Positions 6,843 to 14,593 of a stretch of 61,571 nucleotides of DNA are shown here, one piece after another. The translations under genes and the position numbers were made by a program. The DNA is from Comamonadaceae bacterium CD01 (GTDB taxonomy: Bacteria > Pseudomonadota > Gammaproteobacteria > Burkholderiales > Burkholderiaceae_C): assembly GCA_002894305.1 (NCBI GenBank), contig PGEI01000007.1, forward strand, positions 1-61,571, given 5' to 3'. How positions within the stretch are numbered: the stretch's first letter is position 1; each line of letters opens with the position of its first letter. The notes beneath the pieces are model-generated. The model ran no database searches, was not told where the DNA came from, and was given only the letters and a program-made list of their open reading frames with translations.

Positions 6843-7907
6843 TCAAATCTTCTTGAACAGCGGGCTGCGCACCTGCTGCGCGTCGGCGGCCGAGATGAAC
6901 TTCTCGGTGTAGATGTCGCGCTCGAACAGCCTGCCCTGCATCAGCGTGGTGATGCAGGCCTCGATCATCATCGGTGGGCCGCACAAATAGGCCTTGTGGC
7001 CGCGGAAGTCGTTGTTGAAATACGTCTTGGCAGCCTCGTGCACATACCCGCGCACGCCCTCCCAGCCCTCGCCATCCGGCTCGTCCGACAGCGCCGCCAC
7101 ATAGGTGAAATGCGGGTGCTGCTGCGCGAGCTGCAGAAATTCGTCGTGGTGGTAGAGCTCGGCGCGGCTGCGCGCTCCGTTGACCAGGGTGATGGGCCGG
7201 CCCTCGCCGGCAGCCAGCAAGTCGAGCACCATGGAGCGCGGGCTGGACAGCCCCGAGCCACCGGCCAGGAACAGATAGCCCAGGTCTTCCTTGGCGTGCG
7301 CACTGCTGCGGATGAAAAAGCGCCCGTAGGGGCCGGTGACCTTGACCGCGTCGCCCGCCTTGAGCTGGTCGTGCACCCAGCCCGTGCCCATGCCGCCGGG
7401 CACGCGGCGGATGTTGAGCTCGATCTCGCGGCTCTCGCCCGGAGCACTGGCGATCGAGAAGGCGCGCGTGCCCTCGCCCGGAATGTGCAGGTTGATGTAC
7501 TGCCCGGCCTGGAAGGTGATGGGCGCATCGAGTTCGATCCACACGCCCTTGATGGTGGGCGTGAGGTCTTCGATGCGCGAGACGGTGCCGCCGTAGTCCT
7601 GCACCAGCAGGTTCTGCGCGTCGGGCTCTTCGTCGATCTCGGCCTCAATCACGACATCGGACTCCAGCGTCGCGCAGCAGGCCAGGCATTTGCCCTCCTC
7701 GCGCTCGTAGTCCATCAGGGCAAAGCCGCTGGCCTCGCCGTGCTCGATCTCGCCATCCTGCACCTCGATCTTGCAGGTGCCGCACAGGCCGTGGCCGCAG
7801 GCGTGCGGCAGGTAGATGCCGGCGCGCAGCGCGGCGTCCAGAATGGTCTGGCCATCGTCGACATCGATGGTCTGGCCCAGCGGTTCAATCGTCAGCTGGT
7901 AGCTCAT
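6843..7907 (-). CDS. dmpP: Phenol hydroxylase reductase component P5
   Basis: A 354-residue NADH-dependent reductase passing electrons to the diiron oxygenase. An N-terminal plant-type [2Fe-2S] domain has Cys37, Cys42 and Cys45 in CGHGLCGTC and a fourth ligand at Cys77 in CLACCA. The FAD domain carries RAFSIAS (148-154) and the NAD domain carries GGSGLSS (216-222) and CGPPMM. It matches DmpP in length and order of domains. It is the last gene of the phenol hydroxylase operon. It is separated from dmpO by about 190 bases holding a large nested inverted repeat, so reductase output may be tuned separately. Confidence 0.96.
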   Translation of the reverse strand: MSYQLTIEPLGQTIDVDDGQTILDAALRAGIYLPHACGHGLCGTCKIEVQDGEIEHGEASGFALMDYEREEGKCLACCATLESDVVIEAEIDEEPDAQNLLVQDYGGTVSRIEDLTPTIKGVWIELDAPITFQAGQYINLHIPGEGTRAFSIASAPGESREIELNIRRVPGGMGTGWVHDQLKAGDAVKVTGPYGRFFIRSSAHAKEDLGYLFLAGGSGLSSPRSMVLDLLAAGEGRPITLVNGARSRAELYHHDEFLQLAQQHPHFTYVAALSDEPDGEGWEGVRGYVHEAAKTYFNNDFRGHKAYLCGPPMMIEACITTLMQGRLFERDIYTEKFISAADAQQVRSPLFKKI

Positions 7908-7977
7908 GGCTGTCTCACTAAACTATAAAAATAAGAGCTATTTGCGCTTTATGCACAAAGGCTGTAGCCATTCATTA

Positions 7978-8083
7978 CTCCCTCTCTCCTTGGGGGAAAG
8001 GATGGGGGTGAGGGAGTGTGTTCCGGCAGGGCGATGAAGCCGGCACCCTCACCCCGGCCCCCTCCCGCCAGCGGGAGAGGGAG
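7978..8083. repeat. Nested inverted repeat of REP-like elements between dmpO and dmpP
   Basis: Two GC-rich elements face each other. CTCCCTCTC (7978-7986) pairs perfectly with GAGAGGGAG (8075-8083), and inside that GGGGTGAGGG (8005-8014) pairs perfectly with CCCTCACCCC (8046-8055). The transcript could form a hairpin of about 106 nucleotides. Each half also contains a small internal palindrome, for example CTCCCGCCAGCGGGAG at 8062-8077. Elements of this look are common in intergenic DNA of Comamonadaceae. Here one pair interrupts an operon. Confidence 0.75.
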
Positions 8084-8095
8084 CGGGAAGGCCGC

Positions 8096-8452
8096 TCAGA
8101 AACGCGACCCCCGCAGCCCGGTCAGCCCCGGCGTGCGAAAGCGGATCACGCTCTTGTGGCCTATGCCGTGTTCGGCCAGGGTCTTGTCCATGTCGGGCGT
8201 GAAGGGCTCGCCGGACATGAACCACTCGGCTCGGTTCCAGTCGATTTTGGCGAAGTCGGGATGTGCGCCGTACATGCCGGGCAGCGCTCCCTGCACCAGC
8301 TCGCCGAACTTCATCGTCGGCGGCATTGGGGCGCAGAACGGGGAGCAGAGCATCTTGTGATCCTCCCAGCCGATATAGAGCAGCGGGGCGGGGAATTTGT
8401 CCACCGTGTCCTTTGCGGCGAACTTGTAGGGTGCGACGGATCTGACGGCCAT
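8096..8452 (-). CDS. dmpO: Phenol hydroxylase P4 component
   Basis: A 118-residue protein with the DmpO features: N-terminal VAPYKFAAKDTVDKF, central YIGWEDHKMLCSPFCAPMPP and C-terminal KTLAEHGIGHKSVIRFRTPGL. It is the third subunit of the oxygenase heterohexamer with DmpL and DmpN. In related enzymes the P4 subunit binds a structural metal. An AGGAGA ribosome site precedes the ATG. It starts 36 bases after the dmpN stop in the same operon. Confidence 0.95.
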   Translation of the reverse strand: MAVRSVAPYKFAAKDTVDKFPAPLLYIGWEDHKMLCSPFCAPMPPTMKFGELVQGALPGMYGAHPDFAKIDWNRAEWFMSGEPFTPDMDKTLAEHGIGHKSVIRFRTPGLTGLRGSRF

Positions 8453-8488
8453 GTGAATGTCTCCTGTGGTCTGTAGATGAATCGGGCC

Positions 8489-10036
8489 TCAGTTGCCCGT
8501 GGCCTGGGCGCGCCAAGTCTCGAAGTTCTTCTTGTCCTCGGAGTCGGCGTAGTCCAGGTTGTCGCGTCCCCATTCGATGTTGTACCAACGCACGACCTCG
8601 GCCAGCGGGTTGAAGTCGGGCCGGGTGGGATCCACGTCTTCGGGGAAGCAGTTGCCCTGGTAGATCTGGTGCACCGGCAGCCAGCCCTGCACGTATTTCT
8701 CGGGCTCGCTGTCGAAGATGTGCTTGCAGCCGTCGGAGCAGCAGTGGTACTTCACGCCCTCGTATTCGCTTTCGCGGTAGGCGATCTTGGTCGGGTCGTC
8801 GGGCTCGGTGAAGAACATCGGCACCTGGCAGACCTGGCACAGCATGGGCAGGGTGCCGTTGTAGAAGCGCTTTCCCTCGGCCTGCTGCTCGTTGTAGTGC
8901 GTCCACAGAGGACGGTAGTACTTGTCGAAGGTCTCTGGGTACTTGGCCGACAGCCACTCCATGTCCTTCTCGCTGGGCGCCCAGGTGTGGAAGGGGGCGG
9001 CGGCGCCGTAGTTGTAGAACACGTTCCAGGCTTGGTGGCTCAGGTGGTCCTTGTCCTTGCAGGCCTGCTCCCAGCCCTTGGGCACCTTGATGCCGTAGCG
9101 CGCCAGGTCGTTGAACAGGGCGGTGCCGTTCTGCTCGGCGTAGATCTCCCAGGCTTCCTTCCAGCTCATCACGCGCTTGGGCAGCATGTAGTCCATCATC
9201 ATGGCCACCAGGGTCAGCACGCGGTAGCCGCGCCAGAACCACTTGTCCAGCCAGGCCTGCACTAGGGCCAAGTTGTCCGGATCCTGCTCCAGGATGAACT
9301 TGATGATCTCCAGGCCCAGCGTCATGTGGCGCGACTCGTCGGACTGCGCCGAGAAGCCGAACGCCATCGCGCCCATGTCGCCGTTGTAGGCCGCGCCCGA
9401 GATGAAGGGCACGAACAGCAGGTTGGTGAGCACGTATTCGAATGCGAAGCCGATGGCGACCATGAACTCGAACGGGCCGGAGGTCAGTGCATCGTCGAAG
9501 AACGATTTCGGAACACTCAGGAACCACACGCGGTCGTGCTGGTGGTGCCAGTTCTGGAAGCCGTTGTAGTGCTTGTTGTAGTTGGACAGGCTGTGGATCT
9601 GCGTCTGCGCGTGGCGGATCTCGTCCAGGCTCTGCATCAGGCAGGCCACGCGCGGGCCGGCGCCGGGGAACTCGCGGCCCATGCGGGCAAAGCCGCGGTG
9701 CGCCATGTATTCGTTGGGCGTGATGCCGGTCAGGAACAGCTTGAGCGTGTTGATGTAGCGCGCATCGGTCACGCCCAGGTGGCCGTTGTTCTGCGTGAAG
9801 GCGTCGATGATGGCGTAGAGCTTGCGCTCCTTCTCGGCCTGGTACTTCCAGTACGAGTCCATCGTCATGCGGAACGGATCCTCGAACTTGTCCCAGTCGT
9901 GGATCTTGATGCCTTCGTACTCCACCTGCGGGTAGGCGTCCTTTACGGACTGATAGGTGGGCGTCCAGGCCAGGTCGCGCGTCATGAGGTTGTAGCGCTC
10001 TTTCAGGCCGAGTTTCTTGGTGACTTTCATGTCCAT
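8489..10036 (-). CDS. dmpN: Phenol hydroxylase P3, catalytic diiron oxygenase subunit
   Basis: The 515-residue alpha subunit hydroxylates phenol to catechol at a carboxylate-bridged diiron centre in the cytoplasm. All six iron ligands of the bacterial multicomponent monooxygenase family are visible: Glu109 (NEYMAH), Glu139 and His142 (DEIRH), Glu200, and Glu234 and His237 (DESRH). Length and sequence match DmpN. A C-terminal segment with CQVCQVPMFF and CCSDGCKH gives a cysteine-rich metal-binding patch, as in DmpN/PhN. A second in-frame ATG two codons downstream is an equal candidate start. It lies between dmpM and dmpO. Confidence 0.97.
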   Translation of the reverse strand: MDMKVTKKLGLKERYNLMTRDLAWTPTYQSVKDAYPQVEYEGIKIHDWDKFEDPFRMTMDSYWKYQAEKERKLYAIIDAFTQNNGHLGVTDARYINTLKLFLTGITPNEYMAHRGFARMGREFPGAGPRVACLMQSLDEIRHAQTQIHSLSNYNKHYNGFQNWHHQHDRVWFLSVPKSFFDDALTSGPFEFMVAIGFAFEYVLTNLLFVPFISGAAYNGDMGAMAFGFSAQSDESRHMTLGLEIIKFILEQDPDNLALVQAWLDKWFWRGYRVLTLVAMMMDYMLPKRVMSWKEAWEIYAEQNGTALFNDLARYGIKVPKGWEQACKDKDHLSHQAWNVFYNYGAAAPFHTWAPSEKDMEWLSAKYPETFDKYYRPLWTHYNEQQAEGKRFYNGTLPMLCQVCQVPMFFTEPDDPTKIAYRESEYEGVKYHCCSDGCKHIFDSEPEKYVQGWLPVHQIYQGNCFPEDVDPTRPDFNPLAEVVRWYNIEWGRDNLDYADSEDKKNFETWRAQATGN

Positions 10037-10080
10037 GGTGGGTGTCTCCTGTCGTCGTCTGTCTATGGACGTGGGGGGGT

Positions 10081-10350
10081 TTACTGGTGCCAGGCGAGGG
10101 TGAATTCGTCGTCGGTCTCGTCGACGTTGCCGCTCATGGTGATCAGGTGGACCTGCATCTCCTGCAGGTCGAAGTCGCGGCCGATTTCCTGCTCGATCGT
10201 GCTTTTGCGCACCACCAGGCGGTGGGGCACGTCGATCTTCACCATGGCCGGCTGGTCGCTCAGGACGGCGCCGGGGTTGTCGGCCAGGATGGCGCTGACG
10301 ATGGCGCGCGATTCCTCGTTTTTCTGAAAGGCGATGAATACGTTGGACAT
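10081..10350 (-). CDS. dmpM: Phenol hydroxylase P2 regulatory (effector) protein
   Basis: An 89-residue cofactorless effector protein of the MmoB/DmpM family, which binds the oxygenase and promotes oxygen activation at the diiron site. The start MSNVFIAFQKNEESRAIVSA and the central KSTIEQEIGRDFDLQEMQ match DmpM, and the length is right. It has no cysteines or cofactor motif, as expected. The gene lies between dmpL and dmpN with short spacers of about 30-45 bases. Confidence 0.96.
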   Translation of the reverse strand: MSNVFIAFQKNEESRAIVSAILADNPGAVLSDQPAMVKIDVPHRLVVRKSTIEQEIGRDFDLQEMQVHLITMSGNVDETDDEFTLAWHQ

Positions 10351-10383
10351 GGCTGTCTCCTGATGCGGGGGTTGTGTGGGCGC

Positions 10384-11382
10384 TCAGGCGCCGATGGCCA
10401 GACCGGCCTTGTTCATGCGCGCATCGACGGCGGCCACCGTGCGCTCAAGCGCTGCTGCGCCATCCGCGCCCAGTGCCAGTTCGGCCACCGGCGCCAGGGC
10501 CTCCTGCACGCGGGCGCGCCAGTGGGCGTACCAGCCGGACAGCAGCGCCTTGTTCTCGGCGCTCTCGGCCGCCGCGGCCTTGATAACGGCGTCGACCCAT
10601 TTGTTCGCCTCCTGGCTCCACTCGGCCTGGAAGCGCGTGAGCATGGACACCGTGGGCCCTGCCTGCTCGGAAATGACCTGATCGACCTCCTTGTAGGCCA
10701 GGCCGAACAGAATCCCGTCCAGCGCCACGTTCTGCGCCACGTACAGCTCGAACCAGTCCTTCATCACCCAGGTGTCTTCCACCAGGCGGCGCAGGCTCTG
10801 CCAGGCAGGCGCCTCCAGCCAGGCCTGCTTGCCGGCCTCCAGCTCGCCCTGGCTGCCCAGCAGCAGACCCAGGCGGGTGAGGTACTGGGCAATGCCCAGC
10901 TGATCCATGCCCGCGTACAGGCAGGGCTGGGTGATGGCAGTGCCGTAGCCGTAGGCGCACTGGTAGGCGCCGTTCATGTTCGCGCCCCAGGCCACGTGGC
11001 GCAGCGGCAGGTAGAAGTCCAGCGCGGTGCGGCGAGCGGTGTCATCAAAGCGATCGGCCAGGCCGCGCTCCTCGACGAAGGCGAAGTCCGCCTCGGCCAC
11101 CTCCTGCATGCGGGCGCGCGCCTGGGTGTAGGTGCCGTAGTAGAACTGGCGCGGATCCTTGAGCGCATACCAGTCCTTCATCACCAGGCGGGTGCGGCTG
11201 GGATCGAACAGCTCATGCTCCGGATCCCAGGTGGGGCGGTAGTGGAAGTTGTGCGTGGGCTGCACATCCATCGTGCCTTCGAGGTAGCGCGACGCGGGCT
11301 TGTCGGTGCCGAGGCGCTCGGCGATGTGGTTGTAGGTCTGGCGCAGCGGCGTGATGCTGACGGTGCGCAGGTCGATTTGCAT
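10384..11382 (-). CDS. dmpL: Phenol hydroxylase P1, beta oxygenase subunit
   Basis: A 332-residue beta subunit of the phenol hydroxylase oxygenase. It shares the ferritin-like helical fold of the catalytic subunit but lacks the pairs of Glu-x-x-His iron ligands, as normal for DmpL. Family segments include YNHIAERLG near residue 18, FHYRPTWDPEHELFD near residue 46 and RHVAWGANMNGAYQCAYGYGTA near residue 130. It is the second gene of the operon, 48 bases after dmpK and 33 before dmpM. Confidence 0.95.
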   Translation of the reverse strand: MQIDLRTVSITPLRQTYNHIAERLGTDKPASRYLEGTMDVQPTHNFHYRPTWDPEHELFDPSRTRLVMKDWYALKDPRQFYYGTYTQARARMQEVAEADFAFVEERGLADRFDDTARRTALDFYLPLRHVAWGANMNGAYQCAYGYGTAITQPCLYAGMDQLGIAQYLTRLGLLLGSQGELEAGKQAWLEAPAWQSLRRLVEDTWVMKDWFELYVAQNVALDGILFGLAYKEVDQVISEQAGPTVSMLTRFQAEWSQEANKWVDAVIKAAAAESAENKALLSGWYAHWRARVQEALAPVAELALGADGAAALERTVAAVDARMNKAGLAIGA

Positions 11383-11430
11383 GGGGTCGTCTCCTGAGGG
11401 TGGTGTTATGAAAGGGTGAAGTGCAGCCCG

Positions 11431-11718
11431 TCAGGGCTTGTTGCGAAAGTGCTGCTCGCGTGCGGCGCGCAGGCTCCAGTCCCACTCGTGCGCAGCGCTG
11501 CCCTGCTCCTGCTCGGGCAGCGCGCCGTGGGTGGGTTGCACGCCCTGGGTAGTACAGAAGTCGTCGAACTCGGCGCGCGGCAGCACCATTTCGACGAACA
11601 GGCCGGGCTCGCCGACGGCGAACTCGAACTCGACCATGCCGCTGTCGTGCTCCTGCACGATGCGGATGTAGCGGCGCTCTATGTCCCAGCGCTCATCGGG
11701 GGTGATTTGCGTGCTCAT
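11431..11718 (-). CDS. dmpK: Phenol hydroxylase assembly protein P0
   Basis: A 95-residue member of the DmpK/P0 family, which binds apo-oxygenase and is needed for its activation, probably at iron insertion, though not for turnover. Characteristic segments are RRYIRIVQEHDSGMVEFEF and LFVEMVLPRAEFDDFC. It is the first gene of the upper operon. No ribosome site is visible before the ATG. The sigma-54 promoter is so close that the predicted transcript begins about two bases before the ATG. The N-terminus length agrees with the family, so the start is probably correct and the message effectively leaderless. Confidence 0.92.
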   Translation of the reverse strand: MSTQITPDERWDIERRYIRIVQEHDSGMVEFEFAVGEPGLFVEMVLPRAEFDDFCTTQGVQPTHGALPEQEQGSAAHEWDWSLRAAREQHFRNKP

Positions 11719-11729
11719 GCCAGGAGGTA

Positions 11730-11747
11730 TTGCAGGAGCCGTGCCAG
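11730..11747 (-). promoter_or_regulatory. Sigma-54 (-24/-12) promoter of the phenol hydroxylase operon
   Basis: On the minus strand the sequence CTGGCACGGCTCCTGCA matches the sigma-54 consensus YTGGCACGrNNNTTGCW at all but one defined position, with GG and GC separated by exactly 10 bases. It points at dmpK. The expected transcription start (about 11720) is only two bases before the dmpK ATG. The activator would be the divergent XylR/DmpR-type protein. Confidence 0.88.
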
Positions 11748-11770
11748 GGCTTCGCGCAAACCGGCATAAA

Positions 11771-11782
11771 TCTCGATAATTT
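11771..11782 (+). repeat. TCTCGATAATTT direct repeat, copy 1
   Basis: This 12-base sequence occurs exactly twice in the 247-base divergent promoter region, here and at 11949-11960. This copy lies just upstream of the sigma-54 promoter. Its TCTCGATA core also occurs within the candidate LysR operator at 5855-5862. It may be a site for the GntR- or LysR-type regulator. Confidence 0.4.
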
Positions 11783-11898
11783 CGGGTAAATACTTAAAAA
11801 CACCGTCTGCCATTCACCCTGCGGAAACATCCGGCGAGACATTTGGCGACAATGCTGCGCCGCACTATGCGGATTTGATCGAGCCGATTCGGGCGAAA

Positions 11899-11914
11899 TT
11901 CATCATTTGATGAA
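11899..11914. promoter_or_regulatory. Candidate upstream activating sequence for the XylR/DmpR-type regulator
   Basis: TTCATCATTTGATGAA is a perfect inverted repeat with 7-base arms. It resembles the XylR/DmpR activating sequence TTGANCAATTGATCAA in length and half-site pattern. It lies about 155 bases upstream of the -24 element, a usual distance for these enhancers. It also lies 52 bases before the regulator's own start codon, so autoregulation is possible. Confidence 0.6.
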
Positions 11915-11948
11915 TAGAGAACCGTCCGTATTGCGGCAGGGCATGATT

Positions 11949-11960
11949 TCTCGATAATTT
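11949..11960 (+). repeat. TCTCGATAATTT direct repeat, copy 2
   Basis: Exact second copy of the 12-mer at 11771-11782, lying 5 bases before the start codon of the XylR/DmpR-type regulator. A protein bound here could block that gene's translation start or promoter. Confidence 0.4.
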
Positions 11961-11965
11961 GGAGC

Positions 11966-13672
11966 ATGTCTGCATCCCCATCAATGCCCTCCGACGCCGA
12001 TCTGCGCCGCCAGATCCAGTTCTCCGCGGCCGACGGGCGCATCTGGCTGGCGGGCCAGCGCATGGTGCTGATGCATGTGGGGTCGCTCGGCCTGCTGCGC
12101 CGCGAGCTGATGCGCACGCTGGGGCCGCAGGCAGCGCGCCGGCTGATGATGCGCGCGGGCTATGCATCGGGCGAGCGCGACGCGGCGCTGGCGCGCCAAC
12201 TGCGCCCGCACGCCGAAGTGTCCGACATGTTCAGCGTGGGGCCACAGCTGCACATGCTCGAAGGCATGGTGCAGGTCACGCCCGCGCAGCTGGAGATCGA
12301 CCTGGCCAGCGGCCACTTCTACGGCGTATTCGACTGGCAGCATTCCTGGGAGGCGGAGATCCACCTGCGCGACTTCGGCCCGCAAAGCGAACCCGTGTGC
12401 TGGACACTGCTGGGCTACGCCTCGGGCTATAGCAGCGGCTTCATGGGCCGCCAGGTGCTGTTCAAGGAAGTGGCTTGCAGCGGCTGCGGCGCCGCGCACT
12501 GCCGTATCAAAGGCCGGGTGCTCGACGCCTGGCCCGATGCCGCCGAGATGGCGCGCGACTACGCCCCCGATACTGATGCTCCCCTATCCAACTCCGCCGG
12601 CGCCGGTACGCGCAGCCCGCCCACCTGGCCCGCGCCCATAGCCGCGGAAGACCTGCCCGAGCCCCCTGCCGACGCACTGGATCAGCTGATCGGCCGCTCG
12701 ATCGGCTTCACTGCCGCCACCGAGCTGCTGCGCAAGGCCGCCGGCACGCAGGTCACCGTACTGCTGGATGGCGAGACCGGCGTGGGCAAGGAGCGCTTTG
12801 CCCGCGCGTTGCACGCGCTCAGTCAGCGCGCGGCCAAGCCCTTCGTCGCAGTCAACTGCGCGGCGCTGCCCGGGGACCTGGTCGAGTCCGAGCTGTTCGG
12901 TACCGAAAAAGGCGCCTACACCGGCGCCGACGCGGCGCGCGCCGGGCGCTTCGAGCGCGCCGACGGCGGTACATTGTTCCTTGACGAGGTGGGCGAGCTG
13001 CCGCTGCCCGCGCAGGCCAAGCTGCTGCGCGTGCTGCAGGACGGCCAGGTCGAGCGCCTGGGCAGCACCCAGCCGCGCCAGGTGGACGTGCGCCTGGTCA
13101 CCGCCACCCACGTCGACTTGCTGGAGGCGGTGCGCGCCGGACGCTTTCGCCAGGATCTGTACTACCGCCTGAATGTCTACCCGATCACGATTCCGCCGCT
13201 GCGCGAGCGGACGCAGGACATCGAGTTGTTTGCCCAGCACCTGCTGCAGCGCTTTGCGCGCCAGCACGACAGGCATGTCGAAGGCTTCACCGACCGCGCG
13301 CTGCAGGCGCTGCGCGAGTACGCCTGGCCGGGCAATGTGCGCGAAATGGAAAACCTGATCGAGCGCAGCGTCATCCTGACCGACGCGGGCACCAGCGTGG
13401 ACGCGCCCGCGCTGTTCCCCCAGGCCGCCGTGCAGGCGCCGACGCACACCCTGGCCGCCTCGGGAGGGCTGCAAGCAATCCAGCCACCGGTATGCAATGC
13501 CAGTACCGTCGAGCAACTGCTGGCCCAGCCGCTGGACCTGCAGGGGCTGGAGCACCAGCTCATCGAAGCAGCCGTGGCCCGCCACAACGGCAACCTCTCC
13601 GCGGCCGCACGCCAATTGGGCCTGACGCGCCCCCAGCTGAGCTACCGCCTGCAGAAACTGCGTGAAAGCTGA
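11966..13672 (+). CDS. XylR/DmpR-type sigma-54-dependent phenol-responsive activator (AphR-like)
   Basis: A 568-residue activator. The N-terminal XylR-type sensor and V4R domain (about 1-190) retains the residues known from the phenol sensor MopR. His96 and Trp124 correspond to the phenol-binding His106 and Trp134. Cys145, Glu168, Cys171 and Cys179 have the spacing of the zinc ligands. A linker leads to the AAA+ domain with Walker A GETGVGKE (269-276), sigma-54 contact loop GAYTGA (316-321) and Walker B GGTLFLDE (334-341). A Fis-type helix-turn-helix ends the protein ([19 protein letters not shown]). It is divergent from dmpK and is inferred to activate its sigma-54 promoter when phenol binds. 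Confidence 0.95.
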   Translation: MSASPSMPSDADLRRQIQFSAADGRIWLAGQRMVLMHVGSLGLLRRELMRTLGPQAARRLMMRAGYASGERDAALARQLRPHAEVSDMFSVGPQLHMLEGMVQVTPAQLEIDLASGHFYGVFDWQHSWEAEIHLRDFGPQSEPVCWTLLGYASGYSSGFMGRQVLFKEVACSGCGAAHCRIKGRVLDAWPDAAEMARDYAPDTDAPLSNSAGAGTRSPPTWPAPIAAEDLPEPPADALDQLIGRSIGFTAATELLRKAAGTQVTVLLDGETGVGKERFARALHALSQRAAKPFVAVNCAALPGDLVESELFGTEKGAYTGADAARAGRFERADGGTLFLDEVGELPLPAQAKLLRVLQDGQVERLGSTQPRQVDVRLVTATHVDLLEAVRAGRFRQDLYYRLNVYPITIPPLRERTQDIELFAQHLLQRFARQHDRHVEGFTDRALQALREYAWPGNVREMENLIERSVILTDAGTSVDAPALFPQAAVQAPTHTLAASGGLQAIQPPVCNASTVEQLLAQPLDLQGLEHQLIEAAVARHNGNLSAAARQLGLTRPQLSYRLQKLRES

Positions 13673-13676
13673 TCCC

Positions 13677-14411
13677 ATGGCCAAGCGTCCCGTTCCTCAC
13701 ATGCCTTTCGCGCTGCGCACCGCGAGCGACGCACCGGCGCCCTCGCGCACGCTGATCGAGCAGGCCTACACGCAGCTGCGCGACGACATCGTCGAAGGGC
13801 GGCTGGCGCCCGGCGAGAAGCTGCGCGTGGAACACCTCAAGGAGCGCTACTCGGTCAGCGCCGGCACGCTGCGCGAGGCCATCACTCGCCTGGCCAGCGA
13901 CGCGCTGGTCGTCACCGAGGGCCAGCGCGGCTTTCGCGTCGCACCGATCGCGCCCGAGGAGCTCGAAGACATCACCCAGCTGCGCGTGCAGCTGGAAACC
14001 GGCGCGCTGCGTCTGTCGATCCGCAGCGGCGGCGCGCCCTGGCGCCAGGCCGTCGAAGAGGCCTGGCAGGCACTGTCGGCCGAGGAGCCGATCGCGCCCG
14101 GGCGCAGGCGCCTGTGGGAGCAGCTCAACCTGCGCTTTCACGAGGCGCTGCTGTCGGGCCACGACTCGCCCTGGACGCTGCGCGTGCTGCGCCTGCTGTC
14201 GCGCCACAGCGAGCGCTACCGCAGCTACGCCATCCAGCTGCCCGGCAGCATCCGCAACGTGCACGACGAGCACGCCGAAATCTTCACCTACGCGATGGCA
14301 GGCCAGGAGGCGCGCGCCGCGCTGGCGCTGGAGGCGCATATCCGCGCCACGCCCGACCTTCTGATCGCCGCGCTGCGCGAAGGGCGAGTCCAACTGCCCG
14401 AGGGAGGCTGA
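13677..14411 (+). CDS. GntR-family (FCD-type) regulator (AphS-like)
   Basis: A 244-residue regulator with an N-terminal winged helix-turn-helix (LIEQAYTQLRDDIVEGRLAPGEKL then YSVSAGTLREAITRLASDALV) and a helical FCD-type effector domain (LNLRFHEALL, HDEHAEIFTYAMAGQ). It starts four bases after the XylR-type gene and is presumably co-transcribed. A GTG 15 bases upstream, overlapping that gene, is an alternative start. In Comamonas phenol clusters a GntR repressor (AphS) keeps the aph genes silent, and this gene occupies the corresponding role and neighbourhood. The DNA site is unknown; the TCTCGATAATTT repeats between 11771 and 11960 are candidates. Confidence 0.88.
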   Translation: MAKRPVPHMPFALRTASDAPAPSRTLIEQAYTQLRDDIVEGRLAPGEKLRVEHLKERYSVSAGTLREAITRLASDALVVTEGQRGFRVAPIAPEELEDITQLRVQLETGALRLSIRSGGAPWRQAVEEAWQALSAEEPIAPGRRRLWEQLNLRFHEALLSGHDSPWTLRVLRLLSRHSERYRSYAIQLPGSIRNVHDEHAEIFTYAMAGQEARAALALEAHIRATPDLLIAALREGRVQLPEGG

Positions 14412-14593
14412 ATCAGCCCGAACCGCCGGCGTACACTGGCCGCCACCGCACACCCCAGCCATCTCCCCATCCATGCTCCGCACCCCGCCGCTGACCCGAC
14501 GCCGCCGCTTCATCACGCGGCTGCGCCACTGCGGGCCGCCCAGGCCATGCCGCCCCGCGCGCTTGCATCGTCCCATCTCCCGGAGCAGTGACC

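Noticed and set aside
11844-11859. Plus-strand TTGGCGACAATGCTGC as a sigma-54 promoter for the XylR-type regulator
   Set aside because: The GG and GC dinucleotides have the right 10-base spacing, but the -24 half matches poorly, and regulators of this family are normally made from sigma-70 promoters.
14473-14593. Short open frame in the leader of the SulP gene
   Set aside because: It runs out of phase into the transporter gene, is Arg/Pro-rich and has no ribosome site; probably untranslated leader.
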